This document shows positions 1 to 5,075 of a DNA stretch of 5,075 bases, one piece after another. The stretch covers positions 1-5,075 of the forward strand of contig JAOZSC010000231.1 in the NCBI GenBank assembly GCA_029939875.1, given 5' to 3'. Origin of the DNA: Desulfobacterales bacterium. Lineage in GTDB: Bacteria > Desulfobacterota > Desulfobacteria > Desulfobacterales > JAFDCJ01. The notes under the pieces are model-generated. The model did no database searches and had not been told where the DNA came from. It was given only the letters and a program-made list of their open reading frames with translations. The translations under genes were made by a program, and so were the position numbers. Every line of letters begins with the position of its first letter. The first letter of the stretch is position 1.

Positions 1-1770
1 CAGGAGCCGGATACGTTTCTTGCTGCTGCACTGGTGAGCCGGGCCACCGGAAACGGGAATATCTGCCTGGATCTCGGTGGAATCGCTGGAACTGTTTTAT
101 TTGAAAACCGGGATGGTTCCCGACGGCTGGTCTGCCCCCCGTTGGAGATCTGGCGAGAAAAACTGATGGCCAGCCGGGTTGTGGGCCTACCCGGTGAGGA
201 TTACCCCCTGGTTTTGGACGATCATCACCGGCTATATCTCCACCGTTACTGGGAATATGAAAAACGCTTGTCGGATTCTATCCAGCAGCGGACTGCGGAA
301 TCGCCGCTGGATGTCGATATCCAGAAACTAATACCCAATATTGAAAAATTGTTTCCCCCGGAGGATAATCGCCCAATCAACTGGCAGAAAATCGCTGCCG
401 TCATCGCCATGTTGAAACGTTTCAGTGTTATCACCGGAGGACCCGGCAGCGGAAAAACCTTCACCATCGCACGGATTCTGGCCCTTTTGATTGCCGGCTC
501 ATCTTCCAACCGGCCGACGATTTATCTTAGCGCTCCCACCGGAAAAGCGGCCGCCAGACTCGCCGAGGCCGTTAAACAGGCCCGCCGGGAGTTGAACTGC
601 AGCGATACGATTAAAGATCTCATCCCGTCCGACGTGCATACCATCCACCGGTTGCTTAGACCCATTGCCGGCACGCCTTATTTCCGCCATAACAGGGAAA
701 ATCCCCTGGCGGCCGATATCGTGGTCGTCGATGAGGCCTCGATGGTGGACCTGGCCCTGATGTCGAAACTGGTCCAGGCCGTGCCGTCGGATGCCCGGCT
801 GCTGTTGCTGGGTGACAAGGATCAGCTGGCCTCCGTTGAAGCCGGATCGGTGCTGGGCGACATTTGCGGCCGGCATGTTCTTCACAGTTTTAGCCGCGCT
901 TTTCTTGAAAAAATGGAGCACCTGACCCAGACGAAGCTGGGCGGTTCGGTAACCATTTCCGTCGACGAGCCGGAGCTTCAGGACAGTATCACGGTTTTAA
1001 CAAAAAACTACCGCTTTTCGGCCGGCGGTGGCATTTTGGGCCTCAGTCGCGCGGTCAAGCGGGGAGATGCCGATACTGCCCTGGCGCTATTGAAAAATCC
1101 TGCAAAAACAGCGGTTACATGGCGCACAGTTGACGCCAATGCCAGTCTGTCCCGGGACCTGCCCCCGGTGATCTGTGATGGGTATCGAAAATATCTGGCA
1201 GAAAACAATCCGCTCCCTGCGCTTGAAGCGTTCAATCACTTTAAAATCCTATGCGCGCTTAAAGTCGGCCCCTTCGGCGCGGTTGCCCTAAACCGCCTGG
1301 CAGCGCAAGCCTTGCGCAGTGAAAACATGATTCCAGGGGCGTCAGGCACCCGTGGTCCATGGTACCGCGGCCGACCGGTCATGATCATCCGCAACGATTA
1401 CAACCTCGGTCTTTTTAACGGGGATACCGGCGTCACCCTGGCCGATCCGAAATCACCGGACAACAGGCTGCAGGTGTTTTTCCCTGCTGCCGGTGGTGGT
1501 CAACCCCGACGGTTTGCGTTCTACCGCCTGCCCGAACACGAAACCGTTTATGCCCTGACGGTGCACAAAAGCCAGGGATCGGAATTTGATCACGTGCTGA
1601 TTATTTTGCCGGACAGGGATTACCCACTGCTGACGCGGGAATTGATCTACACCGGGCTGACAAGAGCCCGGAAAACAGTTTCCATCTGGGGGACCGAAGC
1701 GGTATTCAAAAGCGCTGTTACGCGGAAAATCGACCGAACATCGGGCCTGCGGGATGCGCTGTGGAGCTGA
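1..1770 (+). CDS. recD: RecD, exodeoxyribonuclease V alpha subunit (5'-truncated by the window edge)
   Basis: This is the SF1B 5'-3' helicase subunit of RecBCD, which unwinds and degrades DNA ends and prepares them for recombination. The frame is open from base 1; the first GTG (34) lies inside the conserved segment ALVSRATGNGNICLDL, so it is not the true start. Counting from base 1 (589 codons): Walker A GGPGSGKT at residues 146-153 (nt 436-459), a second ATPase motif with SAPTGKAAARL near 177-187, Walker B VVDEAS at 242-247 (nt 724-741), motif III GDKDQLASVEAG at 271-282, the RecD signature with RNDYNLGLFNGD at 464-475, motif V TVHKSQGSEFD at 520-530 and motif VI YTGLTRAR at 550-557. All helicase motifs are intact. 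E. coli RecD (608 aa) has its Walker A lysine at 177; here it is residue 152, so roughly 25 N-terminal residues are probably missing. In many genomes recC and recB lie just upstream, which would fit here but cannot be seen. RecD2 is the main alternative, but the spacing and N-terminus match RecBCD-type RecD. Confidence 0.96.
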   Translation, partial: QEPDTFLAAALVSRATGNGNICLDLGGIAGTVLFENRDGSRRLVCPPLEIWREKLMASRVVGLPGEDYPLVLDDHHRLYLHRYWEYEKRLSDSIQQRTAESPLDVDIQKLIPNIEKLFPPEDNRPINWQKIAAVIAMLKRFSVITGGPGSGKTFTIARILALLIAGSSSNRPTIYLSAPTGKAAARLAEAVKQARRELNCSDTIKDLIPSDVHTIHRLLRPIAGTPYFRHNRENPLAADIVVVDEASMVDLALMSKLVQAVPSDARLLLLGDKDQLASVEAGSVLGDICGRHVLHSFSRAFLEKMEHLTQTKLGGSVTISVDEPELQDSITVLTKNYRFSAGGGILGLSRAVKRGDADTALALLKNPAKTAVTWRTVDANASLSRDLPPVICDGYRKYLAENNPLPALEAFNHFKILCALKVGPFGAVALNRLAAQALRSENMIPGASGTRGPWYRGRPVMIIRNDYNLGLFNGDTGVTLADPKSPDNRLQVFFPAAGGGQPRRFAFYRLPEHETVYALTVHKSQGSEFDHVLIILPDRDYPLLTRELIYTGLTRARKTVSIWGTEAVFKSAVTRKIDRTSGLRDALWS

Positions 1771-1774
1771 GAAG

Positions 1775-1805
1775 GTTCCGGGTTCAGAGGTTCAAAGGTT
1801 TCTGG
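1775..1805. repeat. Degenerate tandem octamer, GTTCARAG-like, after recD
   Basis: Four successive units follow the recD stop: GTTCCGG (7 nt), GTTCAGAG, GTTCAAAG and GTTTCTGG (8 nt each). The middle two differ at one base. On the minus strand the unit translates to strings like ETFEPLNPEP, which commonly give false small ORFs. I recall similar GGTTCARA runs between genes in sulfate-reducing deltaproteobacteria, but that is from memory. Function unknown; it may be a slippage-prone simple repeat. Confidence 0.55.
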
Positions 1806-1846
1806 CTGCGGTTTTGATAACATGGACAATGACGTTCAACCAAAAC

Positions 1847-1876
1847 ACAACTTGTGCTCGATTGATTATAAGTTGT
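1847..1876. repeat. 7-bp perfect inverted repeat between convergent genes
   Basis: ACAACTT (1847-1853) and AAGTTGT (1870-1876) are exact reverse complements separated by 16 nt. Read on the minus strand, the hairpin is followed by GTTTTGGTT, so it could be a weak terminator for the small minus-strand gene. The stem is AU-rich and the U tract is broken, so termination is only a guess. A second overlapping pair, AAGTT/AACTT (1870-1884), could compete with it. AACTTA also recurs directly at 1880-1885 and 1891-1896, one helical turn apart. Confidence 0.3.
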
Positions 1877-1914
1877 CCTAACTTATTGGAAACTTACAGA
1901 ATTCTCAAAATGTA

Positions 1915-2097
1915 TCAAGTTCGTCGGGTACATGACACGGCTTCGGATAAAATCGCATGGATCTTGTCCAGCAGGGTGCAACTGGCGGCACATTTTGGCA
2001 GGATCTTTTTGTGGACGCACTTCTCGCATGGGCTTTTCACGAGATAGCCGATTTCAAAATCGTAACGAAACTTAAATGTTTTTTTTGTCATTGCCAT
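1915..2097 (-). CDS. Small cysteine-rich protein of unknown function (60 aa)
   Basis: I do not recognise a named family. The product has five cysteines: C24-x2-C27-x8-C36-x3-C40, in a segment with SPCEKC and LPKCAASC, plus C56 near the C-terminus. The four clustered cysteines could bind zinc or an Fe-S cluster, which is inference. There is no signal peptide or membrane segment. A basic N-terminus (MTKKTFKFRYDF) precedes the motif, and a helix-like stretch (LLDKIHAIL) follows it. Evidence for coding: the codons read naturally (GGC TAT CTC GTG AAA AGC), and the Cys/Pro spacing is structured rather than random, whereas the opposite-strand frames look like shadows. Start: ATG at 2097, or ATG at 2091 two codons later; an in-frame TGA lies ten codons upstream, so no longer start exists. 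No Shine-Dalgarno is visible. TATAAT sits directly before the ATG, and codons 4-7 contain a run of eight A. It lies 98 bp downstream of the acyl-CoA ligase gene on the same strand and converges on recD. Confidence 0.55.
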   Translation of the reverse strand: MAMTKKTFKFRYDFEIGYLVKSPCEKCVHKKILPKCAASCTLLDKIHAILSEAVSCTRRT

Positions 2098-2195
2098 ATT
2101 ATATTCGAACGTATTGCCTATTCAGGGATTGTCTCCATATCCAGAGAAAAATTCCATTACCACAAGTTTTTGCCCTGTTCAAGTGAAATTCACCC

Positions 2196-4361
2196 TCAGG
2201 CTCGATTTAAAAAATGTTTATATTCCACCATCTTGGCATAGGCCTGGACGGCTCGTTCCGGTGTGGAGTAAAATACCCCCTTAAACGGACTGTCTGCAAC
2301 CCGGTAAAGGGTCTGGTTTTTCTCATCGGGCAGCATGCTTACCCCGAATATGGGTTTTTGATAGTGATCCATGAGGCTGACAATGTGTTTGATGTAAGTG
2401 TCTTCAAAATCGAGGTATTGCCGGTTAAGCCGGCCAATAAATTCGGCGGAATAATCCGGATCGGCCTTCAGCACGGACTCGCTGAAGCGTTTAACCATGA
2501 TTCTGCGACCGAGGATACCGAGATTGATCACGGCATCGCAACCGTCCCACTTCATCAGTTCGTCCAGAACGGTCAGAGGAAGGGAAAGATCCCTTTCACC
2601 CACCAGATCAATCGGGTTCGAGCGGCTCCAGTAGCTTGGCAGCAGGCGGTCCAGCCTGGCAATCAAAGACGCGGTGAGATCCGGCACATCCAACCCAAAT
2701 TCCGCGCACAGGTCGGCGGTGACAACCCCCCAGCCGCCGCCCAGGGTCATGATGGCGACCCGATTACCGGCCGGCAGCGGCAGTGACGAGAATGCGGCCG
2801 CCAGATCCAGAAGGTCCATCGGCCGTTCGACTTTAATGATCCCGGCCTGGCGGCAAACCGCATTGAATATTCTGTTATCCGAGGTCATAGCGCCGGTGTG
2901 GCTTTCCGCCGCCCGTTTGCCGGCCAGGCTTTGTCCGCCTTTCAGCAGCACGATCGGTTTTTTCTTCCCGACCCGCCGGGCACTTTCAAAAAACCGGCGA
3001 CCATTTTTAACGCTTTCCACGTAAAGGATCACCGTACGGGTCAGAGAATCCACTTCAAATCCATCCAGGTAGTCTTCAATGGTCATCATGGCCTCGTTGC
3101 CCGATCCGCAAAAAGCCCGGATTCCGATGCCCTGCTGTTCGGCAAAGGCCAGCAGCTGAATGCCCATGTTGCCGGATTGGGCCACCATGGCGGTAGATCC
3201 GGGTTGAGGCATCACCGGAGAACCGGTGCAGTACATCTGGATATGCGGGTTGCAGATACCCATGGTATTCGGGCCCAGCACCAGAATCCCGGCGCGGCGG
3301 GCTGTTTTGACCAGCTCACGCTCCAGGCGCTTGCCTTCTTTACCGGTTTCGCCAAAGCCGGAGGTAATCAACAGCACGTTTTGAATGCCTTTTTTCTGGA
3401 ATTGTGGAATCAGCGCCACTGTGGCCGCCGCGGGTATGGTAACGATGGCCAAATCGACATCTGCCGGTATTTCGGCGACGGAACGGTACACTTTTCGCCC
3501 GGCAATGATGCCCCCCTTGGGATTGACCGGGAAAATTTCACCTTCAAACCCGCCGCTGATGGTATTGACCATCAACGAATGCCCCCATTTGCCGATTTTT
3601 GCGGAAGCACCTATAATGGCAAGGCTTTTGGGATAAAACAGGGAGCCGATGGCATCCGGTGCGATGGGTGGCGGCAAATCTTTTTTCTCAGGCTCGCTGC
3701 GAACAACCACCAGCGCATCCACGGCCTGCACCCGGCCATTGGGCGTCACCAGCAGGGGGTTAATATCGACTTCAGCAATTTCCGGGTGCTTTTCGGCCAG
3801 GCGGGACAGACCCATCAGGGTTTGAACCAATACCTCGCGATCGACAGCCGCTTCCCCTCTGAATTCCGCCAGCAGGGTCCGGGCATGGATTTCTTCCAGC
3901 ATTTGAGCGGCATCTTCTTCGTTCAACGGCGCCAAGCGAAAGCAAATATCCGCCAGCGCTTCGGTCAATACACCGCCAAGACCGAACATGACCACCGGGC
4001 CGAACTGGGGATCCCGAAAGAGCCCGGCCACAAATTCGCGTCGTCCGCTGATTTGCGGTTGTACCAGAAAACCTTCCAGTTCCGCGCCCGCCCGGGCGGC
4101 GATGGTGTCAGCAGCCGCGCGTATCGCCTGATCATCGACCAGGTTCAGATGCACCAGTCCGCGCTCTGTCTTATGCAGCAACGAAGCGCCGATGGCTTTG
4201 AGCACTACCGGAAATCCCATCTCGGCAGCGTAGCGGGCCGCTTCATCCGGTGTAGCGGCAACCCTTTCGGGAACCACCGGAACACCAAATTCCTGCAGCA
4301 GCTGCTTGGCTTCATTTTCCGTCAGTGTTTTTGTTAATTTCTTTCTCAGTTCCACGGACAT
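2196..4361 (-). CDS. NDP-forming acetate/acyl-CoA ligase, fused beta-alpha chain
   Basis: A member of the ADP-forming acetyl-CoA synthetase (ACD) family of the succinyl-CoA synthetase superfamily. These cytosolic enzymes interconvert acyl-CoA + ADP + Pi with acid + CoA + ATP through a phosphohistidine. The 721 residues contain both modules. At 12-220 is an ATP-grasp domain, with HKTERG at 63-68 (H63, the likely second phosphate-carrying histidine) and EVDINPLLV at 197-205. At about 240-335 is a CoA-binding Rossmann domain with GASAKIGKWG at 251-260. Ligase/flavodoxin-like domains follow, with SGFGE at 334-338, LGPNTMG at 362-368, and SHTGA at 487-491 carrying the catalytic His488; the C-terminus ends in the usual PERAVQAYAKMVEY. 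The order beta-then-alpha is the reverse of the alpha-beta fusions described for protists. No acetyltransferase domain is attached, so it is not a Pat-type lysine acetyltransferase. The ATG at 4361 is preceded by GGAG at a 7-nt spacing. Substrate (acetate, propionate, branched or aryl acids) cannot be read from sequence. It is divergent from ispF. Confidence 0.92.
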   Translation of the reverse strand: MSVELRKKLTKTLTENEAKQLLQEFGVPVVPERVAATPDEAARYAAEMGFPVVLKAIGASLLHKTERGLVHLNLVDDQAIRAAADTIAARAGAELEGFLVQPQISGRREFVAGLFRDPQFGPVVMFGLGGVLTEALADICFRLAPLNEEDAAQMLEEIHARTLLAEFRGEAAVDREVLVQTLMGLSRLAEKHPEIAEVDINPLLVTPNGRVQAVDALVVVRSEPEKKDLPPPIAPDAIGSLFYPKSLAIIGASAKIGKWGHSLMVNTISGGFEGEIFPVNPKGGIIAGRKVYRSVAEIPADVDLAIVTIPAAATVALIPQFQKKGIQNVLLITSGFGETGKEGKRLERELVKTARRAGILVLGPNTMGICNPHIQMYCTGSPVMPQPGSTAMVAQSGNMGIQLLAFAEQQGIGIRAFCGSGNEAMMTIEDYLDGFEVDSLTRTVILYVESVKNGRRFFESARRVGKKKPIVLLKGGQSLAGKRAAESHTGAMTSDNRIFNAVCRQAGIIKVERPMDLLDLAAAFSSLPLPAGNRVAIMTLGGGWGVVTADLCAEFGLDVPDLTASLIARLDRLLPSYWSRSNPIDLVGERDLSLPLTVLDELMKWDGCDAVINLGILGRRIMVKRFSESVLKADPDYSAEFIGRLNRQYLDFEDTYIKHIVSLMDHYQKPIFGVSMLPDEKNQTLYRVADSPFKGVFYSTPERAVQAYAKMVEYKHFLNRA

Positions 4362-4575
4362 TGGCCATCTCCGTTCATGGTATTGGATGGTGAATAAATT
4401 GAATTGCTAAACTACGAATTGACGGGTGCAACTATAAACTCAAGCGGCAAACCAGGTCAAGGGGAATGCACTTCTTTACGAAAACGCAACCATGTGTTAT
4501 GAACCTGTAAAGCAAACTGTCGATGACGATGTAACTTTCCAACCAGCTCCGAAAAGTCTTAAAAGGCAATATTTC
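4362..4575. promoter_or_regulatory. Divergent intergenic region, acyl-CoA ligase / ispF
   Basis: This 214-bp, AT-richer gap separates two genes reading away from each other, so it should hold promoters for both. On the minus strand only a poor candidate is visible for the ligase: TTGCAC (4431-4426) followed after 16 nt by TAGCAA (4409-4404). The ligase ribosome-binding site GGAG lies at 4369-4372 on the minus strand. I see no riboswitch, hairpin terminator, tRNA or well-supported operator here. Confidence 0.45.
4475..4503 (+). promoter_or_regulatory. Candidate sigma70-type promoter for ispF
   Basis: TTTACG (4475-4480) and TATGAA (4498-4503) are separated by exactly 17 nt. Each matches the consensus at four of six positions. 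Transcription would begin near 4510 and give a leader of about 65 nt before the ispF ATG. It is the best-spaced pair I find upstream of ispF, but matches of this quality occur by chance. Confidence 0.3.
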
Positions 4576-5043
4576 ATGCGCGTGGGCATTGGATACGATG
4601 TGCATAAACTGGAGACCGGACGCCTGCTCATTCTGGGCGGCATACGGATCCCATTTGAAAAGGGGCTGCTGGGACATTCGGATGCTGATGTCCTGGTACA
4701 CGCGATCTGTGACGCCCTGCTGGGAGCCGCCGGCCTGGGGGACATCGGCCTGCATTTTCCCGACTCCGACGCCCGCTATAAAGACATTTCCAGCCTGATC
4801 CTTTTAACCCGCACCTGCGAAAAGGTCCGTGCAAAAGGCTTTGCCATTGGCAATATTGACACCATTGTTTTTGCCCAGGCCCCTGAAATCAGCCCCCACC
4901 GCCAGAGTATGCGGGAAAAACTGGCTGCCACCATGGATGTGGATGCTGGAAGTGTTAACGTTAAAGCGACCACCACCGAAGGGTTGGGCCTGATTGGAGC
5001 AGGGGAGGGCATCGCTGCGACGTGCGTGGCGCTTATCGACTGA
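4576..5043 (+). CDS. ispF: IspF, 2-C-methyl-D-erythritol 2,4-cyclodiphosphate synthase
   Basis: The fifth enzyme of the MEP isoprenoid pathway: it cyclises 4-diphosphocytidyl-methylerythritol 2-phosphate to methylerythritol cyclodiphosphate, releasing CMP. It is a cytosolic homotrimer that needs a divalent metal. At 155 aa it is close to the usual 157-160. Numbering coincides with E. coli IspF: metal ligands D8, H10 and H42, catalytic-loop H34-S35, D56 in GDIG, and KATTTE at 130-135 holding T132, T133 and E135. One oddity is Ala142 (GAGEGI) where E. coli has Arg142 (GRGEGI), with Leu at 139 instead of Phe. Start: MRVGIGYDVH aligns with the family N-terminus at ATG 4576. An in-frame ATG at 4492 would add 28 residues with no family counterpart. 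The ribosome-binding site is weak (AAAAGG at 4561-4566, 9 nt before the ATG). ispD, a common neighbour, is not immediately upstream here. Confidence 0.97.
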   Translation: MRVGIGYDVHKLETGRLLILGGIRIPFEKGLLGHSDADVLVHAICDALLGAAGLGDIGLHFPDSDARYKDISSLILLTRTCEKVRAKGFAIGNIDTIVFAQAPEISPHRQSMREKLAATMDVDAGSVNVKATTTEGLGLIGAGEGIAATCVALID

Positions 5044-5075
5044 CAGGCTATCTCGCTCGTCCCTGGTTTTTCCTA
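5044..5075. other. Non-coding tail after ispF
   Basis: These 32 bases follow the ispF stop to the window edge. They contain CAGG (5044-5047) and CCTG (5063-5066), which could pair across a 15-nt loop before a run of five T. A 4-bp stem is too weak to call a terminator. No start codon with a ribosome-binding site for a next gene is visible. Confidence 0.3.

Noticed and set aside
34..36. GTG at 34 as the recD start
   Set aside because: The frame stays open to base 1, and the residues before it continue a conserved RecD segment, so the gene begins outside the window.
1647..1829. Minus-strand frame containing ETFEPLNPEP
   Set aside because: The proline-rich string is the translation of the octamer repeat, and the rest is antisense to recD.
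1754..2047. Plus-strand frame overlapping the end of recD
   Set aside because: It overlaps the recD 3' end, crosses the octamer repeat, has no recognisable motif, and is antisense to the better-supported small Cys gene.
2049..2086. CGATTT-CA-AAATCG palindrome followed by eight T, as a plus-strand terminator
   Set aside because: The hairpin and T run are separated by 16 nt, the loop is too tight, and the stretch lies inside the minus-strand small gene, where the T run is part of Lys codons.
1957..2241. Plus-strand frame of 94 codons across the small Cys gene and the ligase 3' end
   Set aside because: No family resemblance and no ribosome-binding site; it is the reverse complement of the small minus-strand gene and part of the ligase.
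2898..4337. Long plus-strand open frame of 479 codons opposite the acyl-CoA ligase gene
   Set aside because: It lies wholly antisense to a well-supported gene. Its translation is rich in His, Gly, Gln and Phe with no domain, as expected from the complement of a GC-rich coding frame.
4419..4437. TTGACG and TATAAA as a promoter pair
   Set aside because: They are only 7-8 nt apart, far too close for a -35/-10 pair.
4492..4575. Extended N-terminus for ispF from the ATG at 4492
   Set aside because: The 28 added residues have no counterpart in IspF proteins, which begin at the MRxGxGYDVH segment encoded from 4576.
5044..5071. Hairpin plus T run after ispF as a terminator
   Set aside because: Only a 4-bp stem with a 15-nt loop; too weak to support.

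Overview
The window looks like ordinary bacterial chromosome, most likely from an anaerobic deltaproteobacterial lineage (Desulfobacterota, sulfate-reducer-like). That placement is an inference. It rests on a RecBCD-type RecD, a one-chain NDP-forming acyl-CoA synthetase of the kind common in such anaerobes, an MEP-pathway ispF, moderately GC-rich coding DNA, and a GGTTCARA-type intergenic repeat. No RNA gene is present to settle it.

Layout: (1) 1-1770, plus strand: most of recD, the alpha subunit of exodeoxyribonuclease V, with its 5' end outside the window. (2) 1771-1914: short AT-richer gap with a degenerate GTTC octamer repeat just after the recD stop and a 7-bp inverted repeat further on. 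(3) 1915-2097, minus strand: a probable 60-residue cysteine-rich small protein of unknown function, converging on recD. (4) 2196-4361, minus strand: a 721-residue NDP-forming acetate/acyl-CoA ligase with the ATP-grasp (beta) module placed before the CoA-binding (alpha) module. (5) 4362-4575: divergent intergenic region with a weak candidate promoter for ispF. (6) 4576-5043, plus strand: complete ispF (155 aa). (7) 5044-5075: a non-coding tail.

The three recognised genes serve separate jobs: double-strand-break repair and DNA degradation, energy-conserving acyl-CoA/acid interconversion, and isoprenoid precursor synthesis. Nothing suggests they act together. The small cysteine-rich gene lies 98 bp downstream of the ligase on the same strand and might share its transcript. 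I see no mobile element, CRISPR array, tRNA or rRNA, and no convincing new multi-gene system. The most interesting item is the small Cys protein. The domain order of the ligase and an IspF substitution at the position of E. coli Arg142 come next.
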